Source of the DNA: Cololabis saira
Taxonomy: Eukaryota; Chordata; Actinopteri; Beloniformes; Belonidae
DNA: 64,000 nt
Reading direction: 5' to 3'
Assembly (NCBI RefSeq): GCF_033807715.1
Contig: NC_084601.1
Coordinates: 15,276,690-15,340,689, forward strand
Position numbers and translations under genes: made by a program. Below, in pieces: positions 1-13,356 of this stretch (its first letter is position 1; each line of letters starts with the position of its first letter). The notes beneath the pieces are model-generated. The model did not search any database. It was not told the DNA's origin and saw nothing but the letters and a program-made list of their open reading frames with translations.

Positions 1-271
1 CAATGATGAGTCTCTTGAATTGTGTTTTCTTCATTTCATACAGATCTGTAACATGGGATGTATGTGATTTTGGCATGTCCCCCACACCACCTTGCTAAAA
101 AACGCGTGTCTAATAAGTGGTTAAAGTTTAGATTTTTATTTTTATTTTTACATAGTTTGACTGTCCACAACAAGTTATTTCATAAAATAAGTCATTTTGA
201 TCATGAATCATATGATACATTATATTTTTATAATCATATTGGAAAAAAAATGTGTGTCCCTGATATTTCTG

Positions 272-691
272 TCCACCCTGTCATTTGGGTGTAAACTGGC
301 CCTTTAAGCAACTTACTCAAGTTTAAGGAAACTTGTTGTCTGCTTCCTGTCTTATTCCAATGGAGGCTGAAGCTGTGGCAGGTTGCCAGTAAGTATAAAC
401 TCTTATATTTTTTGTATTTTTCATCATTTAAGTGTGTAGTTGGATGTTGTAAAGCTTGGTATGTCCACTCTGTCATACCGAAATATCAATGAATATAAAA
501 ACTTTTCAGAAATTTGAAATATATTTGTTAATTATATGACAGTCAGCTTGCTAACTGAGCTAAGTTGCTAACAGAAGGTCCACCATGTGCTAATTAAATG
601 CTAAAAATAGCCTAAAAGTTCCACCCTGTCATTGTCCACCCTGTCATGAAGCTTCCAATGACAGGGTGGATGTGGCTCATGACAGGGTGGA
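272..691. repeat. Array of TCCACCCTGTCAT motifs (six copies, two inverted)
   Basis: Forward copies lie at 272-284, 464-476 (one mismatch, CCACTC), 620-632 and 635-647. Inverted copies lie at 658-670 and 679-691. The last four form a palindrome-like cluster, two forward and two reverse, around an AAGCTT at 648-653. Short motifs repeated in both orientations just outside a transposase gene are typical of subterminal transposase-binding sites; that role is inferred. Confidence 0.7.
340..388 (+). other. Possible 5' noncoding exon end of the transposase-like gene
   Basis: A strong splice-donor consensus CCA|GTAAGTAT occurs at 388/389. It lies about 845 bases before the acceptor at 1233 that opens the first coding exon. 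An ATG at 360 would not stay in frame across this join, so the exon would be untranslated. The exon start is unknown. The assignment rests on splice consensus only. Confidence 0.3.
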
Positions 692-907
692 CATGTGCAT
701 AGTTTATGCCACATACTGATAATATTAAATATATTACAACAACTATGCATACATTTTATAACAGTACATACATACATACAGTAGTAAGACTGTACAATAT
801 GGACTTTTTAGCCATATTGGTAGCCCATCAACAATCCTATAGCTTGACGAGGCAAGCTTAGTTTACCTGGACTGCCAATATTATCAATATTATTTTACAA
901 TAATAAG

Positions 908-909
<2 letters not shown>

Positions 910-991
<82 letters not shown>
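910..991. repeat. (AAT)n microsatellite
   Basis: About 27 units of AAT/TAA with a single-base interruption near 940. It lies in the presumed 5' intron of the transposase-like gene. Confidence 0.95.
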
Positions 992-993
<2 letters not shown>

Positions 994-1235
994 TTATAAT
1001 ATGCATTATGATACATTTCAATTAATTATAAATGTGATTTTAATGCATTAAAATGCAACCTTCAAGTAAAGTGCATGCAACCTCTAAGTAACGTGTTACC
1101 ATGTACAATATGTGCTGTTCCACTGAGTGTTTATAATGTGTTGTGACCAGTACTTTTACAAATACTATTAACTTATAATACTTAAAACACCTTGTTACAA
1201 GTTGTTATGCATGTTAATTATTGTATTTTCCAGGA

Positions 1236-3564
1236 ATGAGTTCAAAAGGAGCTGAGACAGCCCGAAGGTATCGAGAACGCAGGAATGCTGACCAACAGAG
1301 AAGAGAGCAATACCTTGAGAAAGAGAGGGAGAAATGGAAGAGAGACAGGGAGACTGGAAAGAAGAAGGGCATCAATGAGATAAGTGAGAGAGAAAAACGG
1401 GCGAAAAGAAAGAAGTGGAGAGAGGCAAAACAAAAAGTCAGAGCCAGAAACAAGGGCAGTGCTTTGCAACAGTCGGAGACACCACCCGCGACACCACCCA
1501 GCTCCTCTACTGAAAATCAGCCTGAGCCAGGGCCCTCCAGGTTAGACCAATGTAAACAGCACGTGTTACAGTCAGACATTAACTACTAAAGCCCGATTTT
1601 ATACTTAGGATATGCGAAAATCTACAAGACTCCCAACTTAGATGGGATATTTTCTGTAAAGTCTGAAGTTTTTTGTTTGTTTGTTTGTTTGTTTAATTAT
1701 GGAACATTTAAAAATATAGAATAATCTTGAAATGGTCTGAATCTGTTTTGAAGCGTTTTGAAAGATTTCACATATAATTACAGTACATGCCCAAAATAGG
1801 GACACCAGGGTTAATGTGGTTAAGGCAACACAAAATGTTGTGGTTCAGTTTATCCACATAGAATGAATGAATGAATTTTAATAATAATTTAAAATAATAT
1901 TTTTAATAATTTAAGGCATATTAATAACTGACCTCCTCAATATTTTGGGTTTCAGGCAACAGCGTCAAGGGGAAAGAATTCGAAGGAGAACAAAGCAGAA
2001 ACTGAAACAACGGATTGAAGAATTGGAGGCGCAAATCCAAAAAGTTAAGAGCAAAGCTGAAAAATATAAGAAGAGGTACTATAGAGCCAAGGAAGGAAGT
2101 TCATCGAAATCACCGCGTGCAAGAGTCAAGGCCATGTTGGGACGTCAAAATGTGAATTCCACCGTCAAAAGAGCTCTTCTTTTCAATCAATCAATTATTG
2201 AAAACATTAGAACAAAATATGGCACTGCAAAAACAAACAGAGACAAGCAGTTAATCACAAAAGTCCTCAGTGGAAACATTCTCAGAAAATACAAGCTCCA
2301 AAAGTATGCCAGGGAATCCTTCGGCTACTCAAAGAAGAGAGATCCGTATACTGAGGATCTAACCTACCATGCGAGGAGGTGCAGTAGACTTCGTAGTGAG
2401 ATTATGAAGACCACTACATCATTCTTTCTCAGAGATGATGTCAGTCGAATGACAACAGGCCGGAAACAAACAGTCACGCGACTGAAGAAAAGGATGCAGA
2501 AGAGGTTGCTTACCGATACAATGAAGAACTTGCATAGGAAGTTTCTCTCTGAGCACATTGGCGACGTGTCATACACCACCTTTTGTCGTCTCAGACCCTT
2601 TTGGGTGGTAACCCCCTCGTCCTCTGACCGTGACACATGTCTCTGCAAAAGACATGAGAACTTGCAATTCATGGCTAATGCCTTGCAGAGCCAAGGGTTG
2701 CTGTCCTCAAGAAACATTGAAGAAATGTCTGAAGCAACCATGTGTGACACGAAAGCCAAGACTTGTGCTTATGGTGAGTGTGGTGAATGCCTCCTAACTT
2801 GTTACCCAACTCTGAAAACCCCTGGGGAAGAGATCATTGGTTTGTCTCAGTGGATGTCAGAGAAGGTCACGAAGGATGAGAAGGTGTCCACAGTCACAGT
2901 GAAAAGGGAGATAACAAAAACAGAGCAGGACCTTAACACGGAATTCCAGGAAAGGCTTCTCCTGTTTAGGCGCCATGTTTTCAATATTAAATGGCAGTTT
3001 AATGCCTACAGAGAGCTCAGGACGAGCTTGAAGAACAGTGAGTGCCTGGTGCACATAGATTTCAGCGAAAACTACTCATGCAAGTATTCCCAAGAAATAC
3101 AATCTGTGCATTTCGGAGGCTCACACCAGCAGGCCAGTTTGCACACTGGAGTGCTCTACACCGCTGGTGAACAAGCACCGCACACATTTTGTTCCATATC
3201 ACCCTCCAGAAGACACGACCCTGTGGCCATCTGGGCCCACCTTGATCCTGTTCTGAAGGTGGTGAGAGAACGACACCCTCAAGTCAGTGTCCTTCATTTT
3301 TTTAGTGACGAACCTGCGACACAGTACAGACAGAAGGGTAATTTCTTCTACCTCACAACAGAACCATTCAAGTATGGCTTCAAAGAAGTATCATGGCATT
3401 TCTTCGAGGCAAGTCATGGGAAGGGGGCACCAGACGGTGTGGGTGGGGCCCTCAAGAGGTCAGAAGACCGAATTGTATCCCATGGAGGGGTTCTAAAAGC
3501 AGCACATCAGTGCAGCTGGTTTCAAAGAGTTAATTCTCAGAAACAAGAGTTAAAAGATCCTTAA
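1236..3564 (+). CDS. DDE-transposase-like protein of unnamed teleost family, two exons, intact
   Basis: Coding exons are 1236-1540 and 1956-3564. The donor is AG|GTTAGA, the acceptor TTTCAG|G, and the split codon gives Arg102. Together they encode 637 aa with no internal stop. An acceptor (AG at 1232-1233) lies 2 bases before the ATG, so a noncoding 5' exon is expected. Residues 1-75 are very basic (RYRERR, EREKRAKRKKW). Residues 76-101 are a Thr/Pro-rich linker, and 103-148 form a basic coiled coil. A Cys/His-rich part follows (C330, C332, H335, C365, C372, C377, C380, C384). The C-terminal third has HIDFSENY (D470), FFSDEPATQY (D553) and WHFFEASHGKGAPDGVGG (E586, H589, D595). The D-D-E spacing of about 82 and 32 residues suggests an RNase-H-fold transposase; this is inference. 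I recall related multi-copy proteins in fish but no established name. The C-terminus stops soon after the GKG motif and may be truncated, because repeats begin within 30 bases of the stop. Confidence 0.72.
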
Positions 3565-3589
3565 ATTAATTTAGAAAAAATATAGTAAT

Positions 3590-3812
3590 TTACTGATGTG
3601 GAAAATAAGAAATGTACTCTTACTCTTACTCTTACTTAAAGTAAATTTAAAAGCATTTACTTTTGGATACTTAAGTACCTTTAAAAGCAAGTACTTTTCT
3701 ACTCTTACTCAAGTAATATTTTGACTGAGCTACTTTTACTTGTAACGGAGTAAATTTTGACCAGTAGTATTTGTACTCTTACTCAAGTACTGGGGTCGAG
3801 TGTCCACCTCTG
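3590..3812. mobile_element. hAT-like nonautonomous element fragment rich in TACTTTTACTC
   Basis: The block is made of ACTCAAGTA and TACTTTTACT words and ends in CCACCTCTG. This is the style of the complete element at 49454-50168, whose terminus is CAGAGGTGTC. No matching left end or target duplication was found, so it is likely truncated. It begins about 25 bases after the stop of the transposase-like gene and may have replaced that gene's 3' end. Confidence 0.6.
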
Positions 3813-3859
3813 GTTGAATTTACTACTAATGAAGTTTTGCAATATATTCAAATTTTTTC

Positions 3860-4000
3860 AAATTCAAACCTTCACCTGTATATTATGATATCAATAAATA
3901 AAGAGCATAATATATGTCCCGTATTGGTTCAATACGGAATGCAACTTTTAATTCCGTAACAATTCCGTATTTCAAGGGACGGGTGGCAAGCCTAGACTAC
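3860..4000. mobile_element. Short DNA-transposon remnant with repeated CCGTAT / ATACGG words
   Basis: CCGTATTGG, AATACGGAAT, AATTCCGTAAC and AATTCCGTATTTC recur within 60 bases and end in GGGACGGGTGGCAAGCCTAG. This is the look of a DNA-transposon end. The family is not identified and the limits are approximate. Confidence 0.4.
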
Positions 4001-4004
4001 ACGG

Positions 4005-4500
4005 TTTAACAAATAATTTCTCTAATATTTTTGAGAATTGGGGGTGAAGGGACACTGGTCTATAATCATCAATGCAATGCTTATCTCCATGTTTGAATAC
4101 GGGTATAACCTTCGCTATTTTCATATTATTTGGAAAAACACCCTTTTGGAAAGACAGGTTGCATATAGGTCAGAGGGCTTACAATTTGGCCAATAACTTC
4201 TTTAACAATTACCATGTAAATGAAATTTATATCATTTGATGATTTATTCTTGAATTTTTTTACAATCTCAATTACATCAGTTTCATCAATTCCATGAAGG
4301 AACATAGTATTATTGTTTCCTTTAATGAGTTCATCAAACATATTTTGTTTATCCTTAGGCAAATAAAAACAGATTTATCAAAAAGTAACATTTTCCTTCT
4401 TTCTTAGGGAAACAATAGGAAACCAAAAACAACATTTTCCCAATGTAAATTAAAATCTATAGTGAAAGAGTCAATAATACATTTGCTAACATCTGCCCAT
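4005..4500 (-). pseudogene. LINE reverse-transcriptase remnant(s)
   Basis: On the minus strand, 4126-4362 translates to a non-LTR reverse-transcriptase stretch (ELIKGNNNTMFLHGIDETD, then KEVIGQIVSPLTY). Degraded coding for the downstream RT segment (the DDYRPVSLLP-type region) follows at 4010-4125 with frameshifts. The 4380-4500 part also reads as a degraded LINE C-terminus on the same strand, possibly from another element. No full open frame remains. It lies directly upstream of the cbx3 promoter. Confidence 0.65.
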
Positions 4501-4599
4501 AGTTTTTTCGAATGAGAGCAAAACCAGAATAAAAGAGCCTGCTAACTAGTTCGGTGAGGGTTGCAGGAGGATTAAAGGAGGAGCTGTGGCACTTCGCGT

Positions 4600-4960
4600 T
4601 TCCTGTGTTCCCCCCCGGTTTCCGTAGCGGCGCGGCGTCTCTTTTGGCGCCTTCGTGCAGCAGCAGCAACACTCCTGCAACACTCCTCCAGCAGCTGCAC
4701 CTCAGGCTCTCAGGCAACTCCCAGGCCAGGCCTGAGTTTTTACGGTATGTTTGGCTCGGTTCTCATGCTGCGATCGCCGCTCGGCCGAGCTGAAAGCCCT
4801 GAATTACCGGTTTAATCCCCGCAAACCCGACCACGCATGGCGCCGCGGGGCTGCACACCGCTCAGGACTTCTGCCGGGCCTCTCTTTGTTCAGCTAGCAC
4901 CGCTCACCCCACACATGCTGTGGATAAACGAGCTTGTTTCTGATCTTTGCTCTTGTTTGA
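4600..4960 (+). promoter_or_regulatory. cbx3: CpG-rich promoter of cbx3
   Basis: CpG density rises sharply here (GTAGCGGCGCGGCGTC, CGATCGCCGCTCGGCCGAG, ATGGCGCCGCGGGG) against an AT-rich background. It is the only CpG island upstream of the cbx3 start codon, with no TATA box at a convincing position. In mammals the CBX3/HNRNPA2B1 island is a bidirectional housekeeping promoter. Only the cbx3 side is recognisable here. Confidence 0.7.
4615..4744 (+). other. cbx3: Possible noncoding first exon of cbx3
   Basis: A splice donor ACG|GTATGT at 4744/4745 lies inside the CpG island and could join to the acceptor at 5258 that precedes the cbx3 ATG. The 5' end is approximate. Confidence 0.4.
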
Positions 4961-5049
4961 TCGGTCTTTTGTCGTGACGAGCGTAGCATTAGCCGGAATA
5001 GCACTATTTGCTAAAGCAAATTTTTTGCTAAGCACGCTGGTTAGCCTCG

Positions 5050-5080
5050 TGACGTCACGGCAGCTAGCACAGTGACGTCA
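5050..5080. promoter_or_regulatory. cbx3: Pair of perfect CRE palindromes TGACGTCA
   Basis: TGACGTCA occurs at 5050-5057 and 5073-5080, each within GTGACGTCACGG. Consensus full CRE sites bind CREB/ATF factors. Their spacing of 23 bases and position about 200 bases upstream of the translated exon suggest a functional regulatory site or alternative promoter. TTTTAAAAG follows at 5091. Confidence 0.6.
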
Positions 5081-5086
5081 CGGTGA

Positions 5087-7480
<2,394 letters not shown>

Positions 7481-7886
7481 TGTCCCTGCTGAGCCTTGCA
7501 CCTCCTCCTCCTACACCCTTCCCAGGACTTGAGTTTCTCCTGTGACCTTCCTCCTAGTTTTTAGCTATCTTAATTACTTTTGAAGGTGTTTCAGTGCTAG
7601 CATTAAATGGCAGTTGTGTTATACGTTGCTGTTGTACATACTAGTGAAACAGATTTTGAAAGTAGGTTTATTTTGTGATGAATCTCTTTGATAGACAACC
7701 CGTAATCATACCTGTTCGGTTAAGTTCCCCGCCATTGTCCCCTTCCCAATTTCATTAAGCTGTTATGTTGTTTTTTTTCTCTTTGTGTTTGTTTTTTTTT
7801 CCTTTTTTATTTTCTTTGTTCACAAGCGCTGATGTTTTTAATGTGCTTTTTGTTCACCTTTTTCTGTAAATATTATTTCCAGTACA

Positions 7887-7892
7887 AATAAA
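7887..7892 (+). promoter_or_regulatory. cbx3: Poly(A) signal of cbx3
   Basis: AATAAA about 405 bases after the stop codon, at the end of a T-rich 3' untranslated region. It is the first canonical signal after the stop. Confidence 0.75.
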
Positions 7893-8251
7893 AGGTTTTT
7901 ATGTCACCAAATTTCACAATTTTCATGGTTAAAAGGATATATATTGGCAGAATTGAGCAACAAGAAAGAACTAGTGAGTTGACTGAAAGTTGATCTAGAT
8001 TTAAAGAAATTTCTCCCTTTTTTAAAAAAAAAAAAAAAAAAAAACAACAATTATCATGTATCTGATTTAAGGTACTGCAACTTGTGTAATATAAATCTGT
8101 TGTTTCCAGGCCACAAGGCTTTGCGGTAATGTAGCTAATTAGACTGGCATCAGGCCCGGAGAGGGACTTTGGACTTGGTTGCATATTTGTTGTGGCAACA
8201 GAGTTTTGTTTCTCAGCAAATCCCTCGTTCAAGGTGGTAAATGGATGGTAC

Positions 8252-8950
8252 TTAATAGTTTTCATTTAAAATGATGTTGGGAATTTAGTATCAAAAAGCA
8301 CATTTAATGCTTGCATGAAGGAAAGGTTTAGTCTGTAGTAGAACAATCTCACATTGGTGTCAGTAGACCAAAAGTACGTGAACAGGTTTCCTGGTGCCAG
8401 ACCCGGTAATGCCCATTTTAAATACAAAGGGGAATCTCCTATCTCAAGAATTAAAAAAAAAAAAAAAAAAAGTGCAGAAGATCAAAACAGTTTTCACTGA
8501 TGAAATCAAATGTCTACAGTGCCGTCATCACGTGCTTATTTTGCTCTGATGTGGAACACATTAATAGCTAACTGGTTATGATTTGGGAGTTTGTATAGCA
8601 CAAAGTTTTTAAAGTGTATTTTATAATGGGGGGAGAAAAAAAGGGTGCACATTTTGACTTAGTGTTTTGTTTTTTGCAGTATCTCTGACTTTAAAAAAAC
8701 TACTTTGGAGCAATTTTCCTGATTTGTGTGTTTTAGTGGATTTCACCAGCTGAATAACCTCATAGATTAAGTTAAAAGCTACAATGAATGAACACATCAG
8801 AAAATGAAAGGGACAAGCCTCTGGGTTAATTCTAACTCTTTTTAAACAACTGTTTACACACTCGGGCTTAGACATGCATGCATACACACCAAGCTTTGTA
8901 AACTGTCACATTATGGTATTGGCAAAAGTTAAAATAGATATTTAAGAGTG
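8252..8950 (+). repeat. Duplicated segment, copy B
   Basis: Copy of the cbx3 intron segment 5485-6365 without its internal insertion. B extends past the end of A (from about 8862) into CGGGCTTAGACATGCATGCA and AAGCTTTGTAAACTGTC. That extension is found again at 11575-11685. Confidence 0.85.
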
Positions 8951-8984
8951 TTAACCAAAAGTTTCTGTTGACACATATTGTATC

Positions 8985-9140
8985 TGCTGACTCCAGATAA
9001 ACGGCTCTCTGTATGCAAATTAACCTCCCTGGAGGCGTTGGCTCATTTATCTAAGGTCAAGTCTCATTAGTTGTCTAGATCCCCTCCTGGGCTGGACATA
9101 TTCAGGGTTACTAATCAGGACTTTCCTTTGGTAAGGTAAG
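8985..9140. other. Unassigned unique block between cbx3 and snx10
   Basis: GC-balanced, repeat-free sequence with an octamer-type ATGCAAATTA and other dense motifs. It could be a regulatory element. Beyond it, to 9410, nothing definite is seen. Confidence 0.2.
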
Positions 9141-9419
9141 TTTGACTTAATTCTCAAATCTAAATTGAATGTGTGTGCTCAAGTAAGACGAAATGCCTGC
9201 GCTTAAGCAGAGTTCAGCTGTGTTGATATATGTATATAGATTGTGTGTAGGTACATATTATTTACACTGCACATTATGTACCTTGACATTCAACAAGGGA
9301 TAAATCAAAATGCCAAAGCAGTGGTTTAAGAATGTTAAGCACGGCTTAACTGTTTCTGTAATGATGAAATTGGGACGATAAGAGAGTAATCAGCATCCAG
9401 TTGGACTCGATTACTAAGA

Positions 9420-10390
9420 TATTAGCTAGTGTGATAGCCTCCTTAAAGGCCAAAGGTTGGGAAAATCCCTGGTTCCTCACTTTCAGGTATATCTAAAGCC
9501 AATGGCAAATAGGCAAAACAGCAACTGCGCTGTCCCTCTATCTGCAAAGAATTATAAAGCCATTTCCAAGCAATCTGGACGGCATTCTACAGGAAAACTT
9601 TCAAAGAACTGCCAGTCTTACCAATAGTCAATTGTCCTGCAAGTTCACTGCAAGGTCAGGCTGTACAATGATCAAAGAAACTGAAAAAGATGAACTACTA
9701 CTCACGCTCTGCAGGGCATGGTTAATATGCCAAATGTTAAAGTTAATGACAGTACCATTAGAAAAAGGCTGAAAAGGTGTGGTTTGCTGGGAAAGTTGTT
9801 CAGAAGTCAGTTTTTTTTTGTTTTGTCTTCTTTTTTTCACATTTACAAAGCTGCATCTGAACAAACCGCAAAACTTCTAGATGAGTCCTCTGCACAGACA
9901 AGACCAAAATGAGCATGTTTGACCATAATGCACAACGCCATGCTCTGACAACACTCAACACCGCATATCATCCCAAACATCTCACGCCAGCTCTCAAGTA
10001 CAGAGGTGGAGAGGTGGTGATTGATCTTGTTTTCAAGGACGTGGGCACATTACTGAGCTGATCATGACTCTCTGCACCAAGGCATTCTGAAATTGTGTCA
10101 TGCCTCAAGAAAATGATCCTAAGCACACCAGCAAATCCAAGGCCGAGCCAAATTCCAGACATCGAACTGCAATGCTGTGGTGTAACGTTAAGAGAGCTGT
10201 GCATAAACAAATGACTGAAACTCGACCATCGCTGTCACGGAGAGCGAGCCAAGAATGTGAAAAATTGACAATGTAGAAAGTGATTAGGGCATCTTCAAGA
10301 TGTTGCTGCTAAATCTGGTTCTATAAGATACTGAATCATAAGGTGTATTTAATTTTCCTCACACCTCTTCTGAATTTAAACTCTTCTTTT
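9420..10390 (+). pseudogene. Degenerate Tc1/mariner transposase
   Basis: Broken frames on the + strand give Tc1-type stretches: YKAISKQSGRHSTGKLSKN near 9550, a fragment near 9900 (FDHNAQRHALT), and KNDPKHTSKSKAEPNSRHRT near 10110-10160, which resembles the ND..HTA catalytic part. Many stops and frameshifts show it is dead. It lies between cbx3 and snx10. The family is clear, the boundaries are not. Confidence 0.75.
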
Positions 10391-11150
10391 AATAAATAAA
10401 AACCAGCGCCGGATGAAATTTGTTGCTGGAAGTTGAGATTTTACTCATCTAAATTTAAGACCTAATAAAGACCAGGTTTTATGGTGTCCTCACAGATTAA
10501 ATGTTGGACTAGAAATAAGATGGACTTTTTCACATGACTATAACCTCAATATTGGACAAATTTTGCTAATAAGTCTTTTTCAATTTGTTTTTCATATTTA
10601 TTAGAAATGTAAAGGTGAGAGGGGGTTCAATCTGTATCAAAACTTGCACTTGAACAAACATATCTTCTTCCCAGATGGGACTTTTTATTACTCAAGGGGT
10701 CAGTAAGCAGATTTAGAGGGAATAAATGGCATTTTTGTAAAGTTGTAGTCCTGACAAGAAACTTCAGTTCTTAAACAGGTTAGAGCTTAACTGTAGTAAG
10801 ACTGTGACATCAGGGTTTCTCCTCCTTTTCTATTATAGAACTTGTGTCAAACCTGACAATTTATAACTGTGGATTTAAATCCAAAATCAAAGCCACTGAA
10901 ATCACATCTTCAAACAATGTTATTGTCTTTTTTTTTTTAAATATCTTTTTATTTCACAATAATTTTCACAATTCACATTTTCACATGCATGATTTCTATT
11001 ATACCCACATTCCTACCCTCCCCATAATTACCCTAGGGAAAAAAGGGAAAAAAAAACATACATTAAGGGAGAACAAAACTAAATAAATATTTAAAAAAAA
11101 ATAAAGTAAATAAATAAATAAAAAAAATATATAATGGCAGCAACAGCGAT
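10391..11150. other. AT-rich intergenic stretch, possible unclassified repeat
   Basis: AT-rich, with homopolymer and TAAA runs around 11040-11130 resembling a retroposon tail. No gene or classified element is recognised. Confidence 0.3.
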
Positions 11151-11155
11151 ATCAA

Positions 11156-11204
11156 ACTATATATATATATCCATACATACATACATACAAACATACATAC
11201 ATAT
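11156..11204. repeat. (TA)n/(CATA)n compound microsatellite
   Basis: TATATATATA followed by CATACATACATACATACAAACATACATACATA. Confidence 0.85.
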
Positions 11205-11574
11205 AAGGCACAAGTTCGAAAATAAAGATACTCATTGGTCCCCTTTGGAAAAATTATCCAGTTTTGAAAATAATGGGAACCAAAGTTCTTGAAAAATATG
11301 AGCACGGTTGTATTTTTCTAAAGTTTTTTATTGTCTTTGATAAAAAACGTTTAGACCCCAAATGTGTAGGTTGGATATGGATAGTTGTGATTTGGCAAGT
11401 TGGTAAGGAATGCAGGAGTTTCATTGCATTAATTGGCACAGAAAAAAATATATACAAAGAGAAAGATGGGATAACAGTGCATACATTTCTTTTTATTTTA
11501 TAAACCCTGAAATGGACAAAGGCTGATATTGCTTTGCAGGCTTACAATTAATTAAAACACAAGAAAATGAAATG

Positions 11575-11690
11575 GAATTTTAAACAATTGTTTACACTTT
11601 TGGGCTTAATTAGACATGCATGCATTCACGCAAGCTTTGTAAACTGTCCTATTATGGTACTGGCAAACGTTGATATAAATATCTTATTCA
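11575..11690 (+). repeat. Duplicated segment, fragment C
   Basis: Matches the right end of copy B (8837-8945) with moderate divergence: TTTAAACAATTGTTTACAC, TTAGACATGCATGCAT, AAGCTTTGTAAACTGTC, TATTATGGTACTGGCAAA. A third copy argues that the segment is an interspersed or repeatedly duplicated unit. Confidence 0.75.
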
Positions 11691-11899
11691 CAGCTTCCAT
11701 GACCAGCAGTTATTATACAAAGAATTCATTGTTTGAGAGATTTCAGTTGTTTTCCTCCACGCTGCCAGCACTTCCCAGGATTTTCTAATTAACAGATAAC
11801 AGAACAGGTGCGCACTGAGGCTGCGCGTAATGGACTCAGCTGAGGTCGTGGCTTGGGTTTTTTTGTTTTTTTCCCCCAACACCTGGATTGGATGAACAA

Positions 11900-12117
11900 T
11901 TAAACCGCAGCCGGAAAATCAAGGGATAATTTAGAGCTTTTATGTCGGGTTGTGTGGCGGATGCTTGGTAGCGGAGTCAGCTGGAAGGAAGTCTCGAGGA
12001 TCACGCGTTTGTATCGGCGCTTGTTCTGTCCAGGCAGGGCTGCGCTCCGAGCCACGGCTCCTGCTTCTGGCTGTTCACAAACACTCGGTTAATTCTCTGG
12101 AGCTGAAGAGCGCAAAG
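11900..12117 (+). other. snx10: Probable noncoding first exon and promoter of snx10
   Basis: A locally GC- and CpG-enriched stretch (GCGCGTAATGG, TCACGCGTTTG, TCGGCGCTTG) ends in a good donor, GCAAAG|GTAGGT, at 12117/12118. The next snx10 exon begins at 13342. The transcription start is not resolved. Confidence 0.5.
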
Positions 12118-12489
12118 GTAGGTTTTAGAGGTATCACAGAACGCTTTTGGCAGTTTTGAAATGATTTATTCAACTCCTTGAAGAAACTAGGTACTTCTGA
12201 GTGTCTTCCATGAAATGGTATTTTTAGTACCGGTAATTGCACTGGCAAAAGTGTGTAAGAGTGGATACTCAATATTTAAATTGGGTAAAAGCCTAGTAAA
12301 AACCCTCTCTCCCTAGGTCCAGGTGTATTTTTCTCAGGCCTCTCTCATTGGTACTCTGATTAGGGGAAATTGCATATTTTTTTTTTTTGTATTTGTCTTC
12401 AGCTGCATAGCAATTGCTGCATATAGTGACTACAGGTTGTGCAGAACCAAGTGGCTGTAGGCCCCTTCAAACCTTGTTGTGATCTAGCA

Positions 12490-12714
12490 CAGGGGTTTCC
12501 AATTCTGGTCCTCGGCACCCCCTGCCCTGCATGTTTTAGATGCTACCCTGCTTTCAGCACACCGTGATACAAGGAGCTGTGTCATCAACAGAGATGTACA
12601 AACCTTGATGACAAGCTAATTATGACCATTAATTAGAATCAGGTGTGTTGATGCAAGGCAACATCTAAAACATGCAGGGCAGGGGGTCCCGAGGACCGGA
12701 ATTGGAAACCCCTG
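12490..12714. mobile_element. 225-bp hAT-type MITE in snx10 intron 1
   Basis: Terminal inverted repeats of about 54 bases begin CAGGGGTTTCCAATTC and are nearly identical at both ends. The element is flanked by a perfect 8-bp target duplication ATCTAGCA (12482-12489 and 12715-12722), diagnostic of hAT-superfamily insertion. The 115-base core has no coding capacity. Confidence 0.92.
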
Positions 12715-13356
12715 ATCTAGCAGATGAATTATAAATGGAACCCATCAAACTTTTTTTTTTCCCTCTCTCTCTTCCCACTCATATTTAACAATAGACTCCC
12801 AATTCATTATGCCCACTAATCTTGAGGGGCAATCTAATGGATTGAACTGCGTGACACATGAAATCATATGATGTTGTCTTGAGCATTCTTGGACACGGAC
12901 TGACGTTTGCCACTATTGATCAGTTCTGCCCAGTTCAAGCCATGTAAATGGCATGTCTCCATGTTGTCAGGAGACATTGAGCTAACTTGTTGCAAATGTG
13001 CTCGCTTTGTGAAGGACTGCTGTCATGAAATCCCAGGTATCTTTTTAAGAGTGAGCTGATTTGCTTGACAGTGGACAAGGAATGCCTTAAAATCTGTTTT
13101 GGGGTTTTGTACCCAAGATTTGAAGAGATGTGTGTTTTGTTTTTCTCTGGCGCTCAGTCCTCCTCCTTGCCCTTTGGTCTGTTTTCATGCTAGATCAGCT
13201 TCTAAGGCTGGCGCTTGTATTAACTACTGGCAGGGACTTTGCCTTGTGTTTTTAATGAAAATGCTTGACTGTATGTGGTCTAAACCTGCATATGTTCAAA
13301 ATCCGTTTATGGACTTTTTTTTTTTTTTTTATGTCTTGCAGAATCTTGTATCGGTT

